Origin: Kudoa neothunni
Lineage: Eukaryota > Cnidaria
Direction of reading: 5' to 3'
Length of the DNA stretch: 64,000 nucleotides
Assembly: GCA_964304625.1 (NCBI GenBank)
Contig: OZ199838.1
Coordinates: 16,182,001 to 16,246,000 of the forward strand
The notes beneath the pieces are model-generated. The model was not told where the DNA came from. It ran no database searches and saw nothing but the letters and a program-made list of their open reading frames with translations. Both the position numbers and the translations under genes were made by a program. Shown here one piece after another: positions 24,794 to 38,238 of this stretch. Within the stretch, counting starts at the first letter, position 1. The number at the start of each line of letters is the position of its first letter.

Positions 24794-26305
24794 ATAACGT
24801 GGTTGGAAAGTAACATAACCCATTGATTGCTTACATTGGTTATATTCGTTCGTTTATTTTTGTTCGTTTACATTAATATGTTTAATTTCTTTAATGACGT
24901 ATGGAAAAAATATAAAAAATAATTATCTTCAACTTTTATTTGAACTGTAATATTTATACTACATCAATAATATAATTATTTTATTCTAAATGAAGGAATA
25001 TAAATGGATAACATAATTACGTTAATTCTATTTTATATAGGAATTTTAAAAATAAAAATTTTTGAAATATTAATTATTTAAATATTCTAAGTATGCAGAC
25101 TTATTTTTACTATTAAATGGAAAATTTCCACATTTTATTTTGTTATAAAATAATATTAATTTTATTCGAATCAATATTATTATTTTATTTTCGGATAAAT
25201 TTAAATACTGTGATGCCATCTGATTATTTATAACACTGGAGATATTTGAATTATTCATCATATTTGAATATTGCTTCAAACTTATACGGTTTGAAAATAA
25301 TGATAAAAATATCAAAAATGATAAGGTAAATTTGAGTTTAAAGAAGTTCAATGAGGCGATTATTTAAATATTTATAAATATATAAATTTTATTTTAGTAT
25401 TTCAAAATTTTATTAAGTAGCTTAATTTATCATTTATATTTTTTAAAGTGATAGTTAATTATTTCGATGAGGATAAATAGTCATATGAATTAAATTTGTC
25501 TGGAAAATTTATATTTCGATATTATAATAGATTTCTTGTTTCAAATTTCAGTAACTAGAAACATATGTAAATTAATTAAAAATATATACATTAATAAATT
25601 TAAAAATAGGTTCTAATTTATTGATTTTCTTATTATAAAGTAATTTAATTAGTATTATTATTTGCGCATGCGTATTCGACGAATACCTGTGTAGCCTCCA
25701 TTTCGACACCGGGGAAATATTTTTATTTTTAAGTAGATTATGTGAATAATATATCATCATAAAGAATTTTCAAGCATATAGGAATATATACTTTTAATTT
25801 AGGTTATAGGTAGAATACTAAAATTAGGTGTACTGGAAAAAATAATAATATATTTAACAATTTTATTCGCATGGGATAAATCAGTTAAGTTAAGGAAAGT
25901 TCAAAATTACAAAATCATCCATTGAAACTGTATACTTTAATTTTCTAGTTGAAAAAATTATTGTTTTTGACATCTGTTTAAATATATTTTTGAATGCCAA
26001 ATTTCGTATTTAAAATTATATTTAATAATAAAAATATTACAAAATTAACTTCTATTGTTATATTATAATATAAATATTATGATATATTTAATCCGATATA
26101 ATTATTTAGGTGCGACACAAAATGAGTTCAGATTAATATACTATTTTAATCTTATAATTTCTGAATAGTTAAATAAGTTTTAATATCTAATAAAGTAATA
26201 TATTATATATCAATTTATTTATAAGAACTATTTTATATGTTATAGAATTTAAAATGTAATTAGAGATTTTTCGGCGAATAGGATTTAGGTAATTGTCATA
26301 AAATA
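24794..26305. other. 1.5 kb spacer between copies A and B
   Basis: AT-rich. On the minus strand, 25351-25070 is an open frame of 93 codons beginning with a signal-peptide-like leader (MNFFKLKFTLSFLIFLSLF), listed separately. A short stretch at about 25675-25710 resembles the inverted-repeat element at 5.2-6.65 kb. Nothing else was recognised. Confidence 0.4.
25070..25351 (-). CDS. Possible small secreted protein, speculative
   Basis: A 93-codon minus-strand frame. The first about 20 residues are a plausible signal peptide (MNFFKLKFTLSFLIFLSLF), followed by an Asn/Ser-rich stretch (NMMNNSNISSVINNQ). The second half is Ile/Lys/Asn-rich and looks like translated AT-rich noncoding DNA, so if the gene is real the true protein may be shorter or spliced. 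There is no homology I recognise and no cysteine pattern shared with the array. A chance frame in AT-rich sequence is at least as likely. Confidence 0.2.
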   Translation of the reverse strand: MNFFKLKFTLSFLIFLSLFSNRISLKQYSNMMNNSNISSVINNQMASQYLNLSENKIIILIRIKLILFYNKIKCGNFPFNSKNKSAYLEYLNN

Positions 26306-28280
26306 ATGTTCTGTTGGATAATTTTCTCGATCATAATTTTTTACATTCCCAAAGTATTTGGAGAGCTTGATAAGAAAAAAGTAAATATTTTGTTTATTAA
26401 TATCAATATCTAATTTTCATAGGAAGTTTTGCTTTATATGTATTATGGTATTATCCAAATGGAATCGTATATATGTGAAATGGATAAAACTAAATTTTTC
26501 GGAGTAAACTGTACGTTCAAGAAACTACATAAATGCAGTAATATTTTAATTAAAAAATGGAGTGTTATTTTGATCAAAGGGATAACTGTTGTGTTGGATA
26601 CTAATGTTGATCTTGAAAATGAATGCCTAAAACAGTTTAACAAAGAATTCAGACTAATAAATACAAATGTATGGGTAATAGTAGCTGATGAAAATCTACG
26701 TAGCTCGTAATTATGTCAATCAAATATGGACTTGTCTAATTTTCGTTTATAAAGTTTGAGAAGTAAATATTATGAAAATTATACTGATTTTGGAATTAAT
26801 GTTCGCAACGTAACCATTGATGACAACAATATAACAATTTCCTATTGGAAACTTACAGAAAAAGGAGAAACTCTATTACAATATGTCGAATCTAATGAGT
26901 CACCGATACTAATCGGAAAGGTAAATTTCAAATTTATATCTTATAATTCTCATTCTATTTAGGGACATGAATCTTATACTCACGAGAGAGTAAATTATTT
27001 ATTGAATAAATTTATTTTCTAATTTCATTTTTTAAATAAATATATGATAATTGTTTATTTTATAGGAATACAAAGATTGTGGATATATTCTAATCGATTA
27101 CGATTTATTTTCACTCGGCTATCCCACAGAAAAGGACATAACAAACAATACAATAACTAGCTATATCTTTAATGGGAAAGAATTTAATTTTTTCTCAAAA
27201 AGTTTTGACAAAATGGGTTATAATAATTTGTTTTATAAACTAATTTATCAACTTATATTGGTAATTTTTTATATTTATTATTCTGTTTCATTTAATTTTG
27301 ATACTTATTAGCTTGGAAAATATAACACCATTCCGGGAAGTAATGTAATCACCATGGAATTTCCCTGTTATCATCTAAATACATCCATTACGTTTTTTCC
27401 CATTCAATATAAGAGTTGGATATCAAAATTAGAGGGCAGCCACGAAAAATTTTTGGAGCGAATTAATTTAACTGCCGGATATAGTTTTTTAGGATGCTTA
27501 GAGTTGATAAACTTAGTTACGTTTTTCCCAAATCATAGATATCCATGGAATAATAACATAGTTAATTTATTGGAAACGAAGCTTCCGAAGAAAGCTGGCA
27601 CACCTTGTTTCGATGTAATAAATGTTATAAAATTGGAAACAAATTATAATTTAATCAATTACTAGGTTTATGGCTATGTATATAGTTTGATTAAGCATGA
27701 TGATTACTATTCAATGGAATATTTAAATAATACGCTAATTAAAAATTTACATGAATCCACATTAATAGTCTATGTAAATTGTCTTTTGAGGTAAAATTAA
27801 AAAAATTACATTAGAGGATTGTTGAAGCAATGTATTTTCATGCACTGGTTTCCTATTTGTCGAACAGTGGTATTCATTACGGAGACAATTATATATTTAG
27901 ATTTTATGTATTTTAATATTTTTTCTAAGTATTTTATTAAATTATTCAACTCTAGAGCTATCAAAACGTGTGGCAGCCTGTATTACTAGAATATCTCACG
28001 ATGAGTAATTTTATTAGTCGTAGTTAGATTTAATATTTATATTTTTCAAATATATAATTTAGAAAGCAACGAAATTATTCTAAGTACTGATAATATTAAT
28101 GTAATACTGGAAAATCAAACAGGATCTGCACAACATAGTCAAAATGAGAGAGTTCAGCGCTCAAAGTCAACGATTGTTATTCCAATTAGTGTTACATTGA
28201 TATTAATTTTTATCGCAATATCAATCGGGGCATACATTTATTTTCAACGACCAAGTGATTTGCGCTATCAGACTAACTAA
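26306..28280 (+). CDS. Array gene copy B: six-Cys type I membrane protein
   Basis: Exons: 26306-26380, 26423-26537, 26580-26706, 26755-26920, 26963-26989, 27066-27260, 27312-27614, 27666-27773, 27815-27907, 27956-28004, 28063-28280. They splice to 491 codons without a stop. Signal peptide MFCWIIFSIIIFYIP. Exon 2 shows the family signature SYICEM...KFFGVNC...KC. Exon 3 carries NECLKQ and the strand VWVIVADEN. Exon 7 carries EFPC, WISKLEG, LGCLEL and YPWN. The stalk is Gln/Ser/Asn-rich. The membrane helix (VIPISVTLILIFIAISIG) is followed by an 18-residue tail. Exon 10 is 15 nt shorter than in most copies. Introns are 41-76 bp and no element is inserted. Function unknown. Confidence 0.83.
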
Positions 28281-28897
28281 ATTATTTATTTAAATTACAA
28301 AATATAGATTTTCATTTCGTAAATTATATTTTTTATTATAAGTGCCATTTTATCATTTTGTTATCGGCATCAAAAATAATTATTTTCAATCTTCCTATCG
28401 TATTTTTAAAATACACTCAGTGACCGGGTTTAAATAATCCCTTAGGAACATGGGAAAATGTATGTGAAATTTGTAACGTCCAATTTTACGCATTTATTAA
28501 CACCCGCATATAGTAATATAAGTAGCTATTTAATATAATTGAATATCATACATTTAAAAAAAATAATTAACTGTTTTCTCACCAAAAATTCTTCCAAATA
28601 TTTGAAATATGACTTTCATCATTGCGATTATGATTGAGCGATGTTTTTTGTCAAATATGGATAATTTTTTGACCTCATTTTAATAAATTCACAAATGAAG
28701 ACAATAATCGATTTGTATTCAATCACTTCAAAAATTTGATTTGTGTTTTTTAAGGTACCATAGGGGTTCGATATTTAGGATACGTCTGGTGCATTCTATC
28801 AACAAATTTGACTGCTTTTGAGGAAATATTGAAGACGTATTTTATTATTTCATGTTTTGATTTGATTTTTTCTCTTTTAATTTAATTCTTTCGAACA
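28281..28897. other. Spacer 3' of copy B
   Basis: AT-rich sequence between the stop of copy B and the next piggyBac-like element. It contains GGGTTTAAATAATCCC near 28429, which may be another decayed piggyBac subterminal palindrome. No gene was seen. Confidence 0.4.
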
Positions 28898-30804
28898 TTA
28901 ACCTTCCGATCGCCTCAAAATCGACTATACGCTTAGTACTTAGTACCTTTGGGGTCTATTAGATCCCACTTTTTTTATTTATTATTATGAATTTATGTAA
29001 TTTTTAAAACTTCATCGCGCAAAAATAAAATATTCTATCGACAATATCGCACAATATTGGCAAAAAAACATGCCCGCGAATTTTCCTGATACCACCCGAA
29101 TAATGTTAAGAGCTTTATATTCTTGTTAAATTAATTTTTACGAAATATTATTTCAGAATAACCTTGAAAAATATTCATAATAATGTGTTATAAATTATCT
29201 AATATATAATTAGTTAGATTAAATCATTTAAGGTGCAGCAAAATAGTTATCAACAAAATTGTCTAAAAGGTTTTCAATGTTTAACTTAAACGAATATAGC
29301 TATGTAAAATTTAATATTTACTTTCTGTGACCTTCCTGATTATTGTAAAAGAGTTTAGGGGTATTTTAATATCATTATTTATACCAGATCTAAAATAAAA
29401 TCGATGCTCTGACCTTAATTAACAATTTATTATGTACGTCAAAACCGAAATCTCATTCCAGAAAAATACGAAAATTATAATGATATCCAGACGTTTATTT
29501 GTGTCCAATGAATTGCTAAAACGAGCAGATGCGGTAAGTTCTCCACAGCAACGATTCTTATATACAACACATGTATGTATTGTCTTACGATCACAGTTTT
29601 TTGTGCTCACAGAAAATATTTTACAGGATTTTTTGGAACAATATTGGTGCTACTTGGATTCCCTGCTCTTAATTTAGTTCCAAATTTAGCGTCAAGGAAC
29701 TGCTGAAGGAACGGAATGTGTTAGCGAGATTCTCTAAAAATTAGGCTCTTTTGATTTTTCCAACATTGAATATAATTTTGTATAAGCAAAACGCGTTTAA
29801 GAGATTTATGTCGATATTATAAAAAATAACTCCCGGCCCGCGCCTGGAATATCTTTAAAATCTTGTAGAGAAGAAAATCCGATCAATAGCTCATTTAATT
29901 TTGTTATAATAATTGATGCTACCAGGCTTCTTTTTTTCATCATTCTGTATATTTGTATAAGCTGTTGCTTTGGCTAAAATTAACAAATCCTTATTATTTT
30001 AGGGTCTTAAGAAGCCAGATTTTCTTTTCATTAAACAGAAAAAGTGTGCTAAATGACTCCTTTGTATTATTTTTTTTATTATATGAGGAACATTCCACTT
30101 ATTAGCTTTAAGTGTTCTTATCATGGCAAGAATCATTTTCAAAAGCTTAAAGCTCTTTGCAGAAATGATTATAATATTGAAAATCCAACATAATTAAAAA
30201 AGTCCGTAGTATGAGAGGTTCTATGATTTGCAACATTCGTAAGATAATAGGCCTTATTTAAAAAGATTTATTTTCGTATTTTGAAGGTTTTTAAGACTTC
30301 TGTAGAAAAGATAAGGTTATTGTCATCGATTTTAGATAAATCAGTGACAGAATCAATAAAATCAGACGAATCGATGATTTCGCCGAAGTCGGAATTAAAA
30401 TCAGCAGAATATATTTCGCTAAAGGTCTTCATGACGACAAATTTCCGTGATATGCGCGGTTCGTACATAGTCGTAAAAACTCGTTGATAAGTAATTCTCA
30501 TTTTTCTCATTATATCGTCGATAGATTTTGTTAATATTTTCAATTCCATTTTTTTATAATTTTTTACATAAAATAATAAAATAAAATTGTGGGGTCTATT
30601 AAATTCCAAAAATGTCAAGTGTATAATTTTTATTTTATTTTACATTCATTAATGATACTTCAAAACTTATTTGACAGGAATATAATGTAAGTAATTATAC
30701 ATGAATAGAGCGAATTTTAGAAAATTTGGATAGTTGAAAGGAGCAAAAACTAATTTTTAATATGGCTTGGGATTTAATGGGTCCCAAAAGCATTCGAAGG
30801 TTAA
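28898..30804 (-). mobile_element. piggyBac-like element between copies B and C
   Basis: TTAACCTTCCGATCGC at the left (28898) is mirrored by the right end, whose reverse complement reads TTAACCTTCGAATGC (ending 30804), so both TTAA target copies survive. Subterminal motifs GGGGTCTATTAGATCCC (left) and GGGATTTAATGGGTCCC (right) are imperfect palindromes at similar distances from the ends. A transposase-derived acidic N-terminal frame lies on the minus strand at 30618-30268, with a decayed YNK..KxAID..FSTR block near 29870-29930. The element is about 1.9 kb and inactive. Confidence 0.7.
30268..30618 (-). pseudogene. Putative piggyBac transposase N-terminal remnant
   Basis: The frame ends in an acidic Ser/Asp-rich segment (SADFNSDFGEIIDSSDF), which is typical of piggyBac transposase N-termini, and it lies in the right position inside a TTAA-bounded element. 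The upstream 40 residues probably run through noncoding terminal sequence, because they read across the subterminal palindrome. The catalytic core is not readable. Confidence 0.4.
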
Positions 30805-31699
30805 ACGAAATTCATCTATTTTTTTAAAAACGCCCGGAAAATTTGCGTAAAACCTAGAAGTCATCTGATTAACAATCTGGACATTTCGCAACCTTTTTAT
30901 ATCATTTAGATCCGAATTTTTTAATAAAAAAAATATTATATAGTAATTGTATATTTGATTATTCATATTGTGTTTCTTTTTAAAAAGTGCGTAAAAATGG
31001 TCATTGCCTGTAATATGCGAATATTTATGACTCTTAAATTGAGTAATCACTAATATTTCTAACGAATAAGGTAAATAGCATTAAAAATAAAACTTTGGAC
31101 ATGTTCAACTAATTAAACATGATTTATATCGAAATAATCGTTCTTGGAACTTAAATATCAATTACGACAATATTATAATTTTTTATTTCATATGAAGAAT
31201 AGTTCCATTTAACTTAGTATAACTTATTTTAAAAACATAATATATAATTCTCGATGTTTATAATAGAAAAAGATTTTTTTATACATGTATTTTAATTTTA
31301 ATGTAGGATCAAATAATACTATGAGTATTAATAAACGCCAAAAAAACAAATTAAAATTATTTCAAATACAATATAACAATATTTAATATATCTAAAATAT
31401 TGAAACGTTATTTCTTTAAAATGATGCTCATTTGTTTAAAATGTATCCCAAAAGTAAAAAACGAACTTTTCCGATAATCCAAAGAAACCGTTTGTTAAAA
31501 TATCCTGTAAAATATTTTCTTAAATTTGAATTGCGATATTACATATATAATTTTTTTTGCGTTTCTAAATGAAATATATTTTTATTGTACAATACGACTT
31601 AATCTTCTTCAATGTTAACTATTTCTTAAGTCGTAAAAAATGAACCACATCACAAAAAAATATATATTATAATTATTAATGTTACTTACATTCATCATG

Positions 31700-31720
31700 A
31701 ATATATATATATATATATAT
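31700..31720. repeat. (AT)n microsatellite
   Basis: An uninterrupted AT dinucleotide run of about 10 units in the spacer upstream of copy C. No function is implied. Confidence 0.9.
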
Positions 31721-32003
31721 AATGTTAAAATCAGGTTATTTAATTTTTTATTTTTTTCGAATATAAAATTAATATAAAAATTATTGTAAAAAAAATATTA
31801 AACTAAAAAATGGCTCGGAGTTATCACCTATTTAAAAAGTAATTTCTCATGACCATCTTGTTTTGATTCGATATTAAAGTTTAATACTGAAAAAGAATTC
31901 AAACCAATGTTAAATTCCATAAATAAACATTAAAAATTAAGCCGCGATATATCCAGGCCCTGTTGCCTTGTCCATCAAGCGTAAATAACAAACTCCTATG
32001 CAG

Positions 32004-32026
32004 TAACTAACTAACTAACTAACTAA
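32004..32026. repeat. (TAAC)n microsatellite
   Basis: About five and a half perfect TAAC units next to a compositionally distinct block (about 31950-32000). Short tandem tails like this often end SINE or CR1-type retroposons on the complementary strand (here TTAG units), but no RNA-polymerase-III boxes were recognised. Confidence 0.8.
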
Positions 32027-33243
32027 TAGTAGATCACTAAATAAATTAAAAAAAGTCGTTCCTTCGCGAGTAATGTCGCCCTCTTAATAGGCTATCAAAA
32101 GTTTAACGACACCGTCTATAATTATCACAGGTCCGACTGTAAATAAAAATAAGAAACTTCCGTTTGTAATATTGAATCACTCGAAGACGTTTTACAGGAC
32201 GAACAATACAAAATTTCAATGTCGTGCACCCATTAATTCTAACTCATTTTCCCTTTAATGTCGGATAAAACTACAGTCGTCAATCGCCACGTTATATCAT
32301 TCCGTCTCTTGACAACGTATAGCATTTGAATTCTTATTAATTAAACAACAAAGAAATGATTAAAAAATATAATAATTAATAAAGATAAATAAATGAGATG
32401 ACAATTATCATGATCTGTCACTTATTAAAAATTAAATTTAAGATATATTATTTAATTATTTCAGTTAAAAAAACTAATTATTTTTTGTGTTGAAATATTT
32501 AAGTTTTAAAGTATAATAAAATTTTTAAATTAATGGTTTATTAGAAATTTTTACAATTAGAATTAATCTTTAACGTGATGGTTTCGGTTTCTACTACTCT
32601 AAAATGTTAATGAGATATTTTACTGATCATGAATTTTTAATATTTAAATAACTATTATGGTTTCATAAATTTTAAATTATGATTATTAATTGATAAATCG
32701 TTTTATATATAGGTATTCAGTAAATTTAATAAAGTAATTAAAATAATTAAATAAGTTTAAATTTTAAAATCGTTAAAAGATTTATTACATTTAATATTTC
32801 AAGGTCATTTATTGTATATTTTAAAATATATCAATAGATGATAATTGCTGTTCACTTTATCTGATTAGTAAAAAATTGCAACTAAAATGATTTTATTATT
32901 TACATATTATATTTTAAAAATAACTCAAAGTAAATAATTAGTTGCATTGATTAATTAATTATTGAAGTTGAATGTTTTAGATTAGAACTTATCATACTAA
33001 TGACATTTATTTTAATACCATTTAATTGTCTTAGTTAGTTTATTCAGATTATTGATAAAAATCTCATGCAATTAGTTCACATTAACACATTGTTTGATCA
33101 GGTGACGAACAAGTATTATTTATTGGGAGACCTAAAGAAATTTTCGGGAAAAATATAAAAATACCACAATAATGTTAAGGTCGTTCAAATCATTTTCTAA
33201 ATACTTGCTATGGAATGATTACCTGTAATTTCATTATAGGAGA

Positions 33244-35320
33244 ATGATGTTCTGGTTAGTGTGTCAGATGTTAATTGCTTATTTTCCATCATTTTTGAAT
33301 TTTGATGAAGAATCTAAATTAGTTTGAATTATTCATAAATTGCATGATCTTTATTATATTTTGTGTAGGAAATTATTCTCTATGTAGATAATGGAGAATT
33401 AAGTGTTAATTCATATATCTGCTATCAGCACAATCCATCGTATTTTGGTGTTATTTGTGACGACTATTATTCTTATGATTGTTCTGGTAATCAATTATTT
33501 TAATTATTTTTTAAATAATTAGTTTAGAGTTCCTTGACGATGAATATGACAATATAATGGATCTTGAACAAGATTGTTTAACACCATTAGGTGATGAAAT
33601 CGATCTCACAGATGCAAGTATAACGGTGTTGGTATCTGACGTAAATCTCAAATCTTCGTAATTAACATTATATATACTTTTCAATAATTGAATAATAATA
33701 ATAAGTGTGTAATATGAATAAGTTAGAATGAGGAGCGAACACTACCCTGGTTACGAGAGTATAAAATCGAAAATACGTGAGATTTCAATCGATTATGAAC
33801 TTATTAACCTACAATACCTAAAACTCACACCATCGGAATTAATATTTAATTATTTCGCTGTGATCAACCTAGAAAATATAAATAAAATTAATGTAAAGTT
33901 GTTTGTAGCTGAATTTTCTCATTTATATTTTATTTAAGGAAGAGGAAGGATCCATTGTCTCAAGCGTAAATATATATTTTCCCTTTATAAAATCAAATAA
34001 TTTTTTTAAATGAAAATTAATTAAATATTAAAGAGATATATTCAATTAAATTCATATAATTTGATGTATTATACAGTCTAGAAAAGACGATGGATTTATA
34101 TCCTTCGAGGCGGATGTGGTAATGATAGGTTATCCTATAGAGAAAAATTCAAGAAACCGTCATGTTAATGTTTATACTGTCAATTTATATGAATATCATT
34201 TCTTTTCATTATATTCAACATTTTTTGTTTATAAAAATGTTTTACCAATATTGATGTATAAGTATATGACCGTAATTTGATATAATGATAATATTTATCA
34301 TTTATTTTATTATACTTTAAAGAATAATAATGACATTGAAGAAATTACTATCGAATTTCCATGTTCGATAAAAGATGAAATCAAATCAATTACACGTGAA
34401 CAATACAATGATTGGATATCTATGTTAGGGGGACAGCAGTATAGTTTTTCCGGGCGAATAAATATTAAAGCCGCGTTCAACTTTGATCAATGTTTCAATT
34501 TTATGTGGGAATTGTTGTTCAGATACAATAGTATCTACCCAAGGAATCTAAAAATAAATGAATTTGTTTCAATCGATTTCCCACCAAAAATTGGTGAAAA
34601 TACATTTAACGTAATGCATCAAATACTATAATACGCGTTTAAAAAAGTTACGATATTAATTATATTATAGGTTGTTATTAATGACGAAACAATTAGTTGG
34701 CCTCAAGAACCAACAAGATTTTTTGACTTAAAAAAAATAATAAACAGAGCTATAAGGAGATTATCATTAAATGTTGACGTAATTTATTATTAAATATTTA
34801 GTTTAATATACTTTTCTAGGAAATAGTGCAACAGATCTATTATTATTCGACAATTTCATATATTTATGAAAAAGGATTAGAAAATCATAATGAATATTTA
34901 TTTAGATTTGTTGTATCTGAAGATCTATCGAATAAAAAATATTTAATTTAATATTTTAGCAAGAAAAAGTGAATTGGGTAACAGGGGCTGTTCATATCCT
35001 TGCAAAGAATAAATATGACAATGGTATAATGACATTAATTTGAAATCTTTAACTAATGCGAATCAGGCGAAGAGAATGCTTCGAAGTTTCAAAATCATGA
35101 TAATAATTTGGAACAAAATCCAAAAGACAGTAACAATGATTACCAAGAGGCACAACATTATAAAGATGAAAATTCTGATCAGTCACAACAAACTAATGGA
35201 AAAATATCAAATACGGTTCTGTCGGTGTCGATTGTTGTACCAATTGTGGCACTGATAATTGTTATATCTATTCTAACCATCGTCATCAAATATCGACGTC
35301 AAAATCGAGGAAACGATTAG
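33244..35320 (+). CDS. Array gene copy C: six-Cys type I membrane protein
   Basis: Exons: 33244-33321, 33369-33486, 33528-33657, 33727-33892, 33939-33965, 34077-34271, 34323-34610, 34671-34778, 34820-34912, 34960-35023, 35067-35320. They splice to 506 codons without a stop; a second ATG directly follows the first (33247). Signal peptide MMFWLVCQMLIAYF. Conserved cysteines: SYIC, YFGVIC and DCS in exon 2, DCL in exon 3, EFPC and DQCF in exon 7. The stalk (exon 11) is long and rich in Asn, Asp, Gln and Glu. The membrane helix is VLSVSIVVPIVALIIVISIL, followed by a basic tail (KYRRQNRGND). Copy C shares the KNSRN motif of exon 6 only with its neighbour D, suggesting these two are recent duplicates. 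Function unknown. Confidence 0.83.
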
Positions 35321-38238
35321 AGATTATACTATCCATCTCAATAAAGAATATAACTATTACTTGAATTTAATTATTTTAATAAGTATTTATTTAAATATAT
35401 TTGAATTATAATATTCATTTAAACTATCCTATAAGGTATGAAATAATACAATTTTAATATGACAAGTATTAAAAAGAAAAATATATTTGAATTAAAGGGA
35501 TAATTGTAATCATATTTACTTAAATGAGATAATTTAATATCTCGTTTAAATTGAGTAAAGATAATTTCAAAGATTGTCTGTAATCCCACGAGATGCTCAA
35601 TTAATTAATATTTGGGAAAGTAATTTATTCTTGCAAAAAATTTGATACGGAATATGTTTTTATTTGAATTATTTTCTACTAATAAAGCTCTAAGTATTTT
35701 ACCAATAATTTAATAATTCATTTATTACGTATAAATTATTAGTTATAATATTTAAACATGTTTTTTGAGAAGAGATTTTCAACTTATTAATAACCTATAA
35801 TTTATTAAATTATATAAATTCAAAAAATAATAATCATTTATAAGATAATTTTTTATTAAATTATAAAAATTATTGAAATACATTGGGTGACGGGTAATAC
35901 GCACGTTTGCTTTTTCATATAGAATTTACTACTTGTTGAGCACATTATTTAAGTTTGCGTTTTAAACATAATTTTGTTAAGTGTTTCTGACAAAATTTAA
36001 TAAATATTGTAATTTAAAGGCATTTTTAGATTTACGCACCTTTTCCCATAAATTAATCTCGAAATTGCACGTAGATATTATTTGATTTTACGTATGGTTG
36101 ACAAAAACCTTTATGCTATGATAATAATAAATGAAAAATAGTATTTATTAAAATAGTTGAAATCAAAATCATTAAAATAAAAATCGACGCGATTAAAAAT
36201 TTTGTTGTTGAATTCATATAAAGTTTAAATAAAATCCTACCACAGAAATTACAAATTTTACAAATTAGGGAATTGGTGAAAATGGAACTGAAAACATTAA
36301 AAAGCAGAAAAATCGATAAATTTGATAAAAAATTACGAATTGATTATTTAAATAAGTTTGAATATTTTAGTTATTCATCATACGAATTTATTTGTAAAAG
36401 TAATGAAATTGTGAAGACCATTATATAAAATGTCTATGATATTATTATCAATGATTGGGTTAAAGAGGCTAAAGTAAACATTAGCCAAAACAAAATTTAT
36501 TTTGTTAACCAAAAGACATGTTCATATCCATTTAAAACAGTTAATGAAGAAATATCTAAATCACAAAAACCATATAACATTTAACCGCGTCAATTCTATG
36601 AGATTATATTAAAAATGGCTCTACATATGTTTAAAAGTATGCTTAAAGTTCGAAGAAAACTTATTTAATATAAAAATGGAGTGTAAAAATAATAGAAGTT
36701 CTCAAAAGTAAATTATTACGTAATAATTAAAAAATTTTTGAATTTTAATTATACGCTTACCCCCCAAAAGTGATATTTCCCACCATTGTTGGCTAATTCG
36801 CACTTTTTCTACTGTCCCGAAGAGATTACGTATTACTCACTGTATACAAAATTATTTAATTTAAAATTTTTATAATCTCTTCATTATTAAAAGACTAAAA
36901 ATTAAAATAGCAGGTTATTTGACTATGAAAACAAACTTAGATATGCTAATTCTAAAACAATCAATAGATTCTCCTGGAATGTGTATTTTATCATTTCGAG
37001 GATAAAATTTTGATTTTTGGGACTATATTTACAAATCAAGTTTTGAGATATAGAAATATTTTTATTATCTTCAAAAATTGGCTCCGAAGTTGATAACGGA
37101 TAAAAATCCATGCTATATAATATCATTCTTATATAAAAAAATTTGATTTGTCATAAATATATAAAGTAGTATTTTAAACAAATCAAATATAAATTTATCA
37201 AAATAATGTTATCACTGAAGGCGCATATGTCGGAATTTACTGATTAATTCTTATATATGATTAATTATTCACATTAGAGTTAATAACTGCTTTTCAAAAG
37301 TCTAAAATTGAATATATTCAACTGATTATAACAAAAAAACACGTTATTTGTAGAAAAGATAGAAATTTTGGAGGTCTTTATTAAATTATTAAGGTAGAAT
37401 AAAGTAAGTATAAAATAATAATTAATTCTAGTTATTCGCGTGATAGTTCAATTGGCACTAACAGCTTAATGGCTTTATGGGTTTATGAATGAATGTACTT
37501 ATAGATATGTTATGTGGGGGATATCATGATTTTTGAATATTTAAATTGTCTAATGTGATTGCTAATAATTTTTAATAATTAATTAACTATAACATGAAGA
37601 AAAATTTAAATTAATAAACTGAGAATAATTTCTTATAAAATTATTTATTCATACGATAATTCGTTTAACATTCATCAAAAATTAATTTTCTAAATCTTTT
37701 TTGAAAAATAATAATTATTTAGTGCAAAATATTATATTTTGTGCCCAATTATAAGAAATATATTTGGAAAGAATTTTATTTTTTAGCGGTGATTTTAATT
37801 CATTAAATTAAATATGCCATTATAATAATTTATTCTTTAATTATATATTCATTAAATCATATTTAACCTCTTTATTCAATTAGGCATATTTATATGTAAG
37901 CATGATATTATTAGTTAGTATAGTTTTCTTTATTATAAAATGATAAGTATGTATATAATGAGAAAAAAAATAACAGTAAATTTAATTTTTTAATATTATC
38001 GAATTAATATTATTAATCAGATTAGATTTATTTTTAATTATTTTATTTTTGAAACGAGAATTTGGACGTTCTAACAATTTATAAATAATTTTATCGTGTT
38101 ATAATAGGAAAAAGTTATGTAACATGCTAAGAAATTTATTGTTTAACATTGAATAATAATTAATTATAATTAGATTAATGATATAAAGTGTTTGTAAAAT
38201 TAGTATTCCGTGAGTGTTATTGAAAAAATATTCCTATT
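35321..38238. other. 2.9 kb spacer between copies C and D
   Basis: AT-rich. It contains one probable pogo/Tigger-like relic (35881-36842, listed separately). The remainder (35321-35878 and 36845-38238) shows no gene, no exon of the array family and no recognised terminal repeats. Confidence 0.45.
35881..36842 (+). mobile_element. Probable pogo/Tigger-like element relic
   Basis: The left end CATTGGGTGACGGGTAATACG and the right end, whose reverse complement reads CAGTGAGTAATACG, are alike. Each is flanked by TA (35879-35880 and 36843-36844), the target site of Tc1/mariner/pogo transposons; a CAGT-type start suits pogo/Tigger. Inside, from about 36282, two frames interrupted by a stop read like a helix-turn-helix N-terminal region followed by DWVKEAKVNISQNKI, similar in style to the CENP-B-type DNA-binding segment of pogo transposases. 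No DDE core was seen. The call rests mainly on the termini. Confidence 0.4.

Larger units (their letters stand above)
30805..33243. other. 2.4 kb spacer between copies B and C
   Basis: AT-rich. It holds an (AT)n run at 31700-31720. A less AT-rich block lies at about 31950-32340, with a TAAC tetranucleotide repeat at 32004-32026, possibly the tail of a retroposon. No open reading frame of interest and no exon pattern of the array family was seen. Confidence 0.45.
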
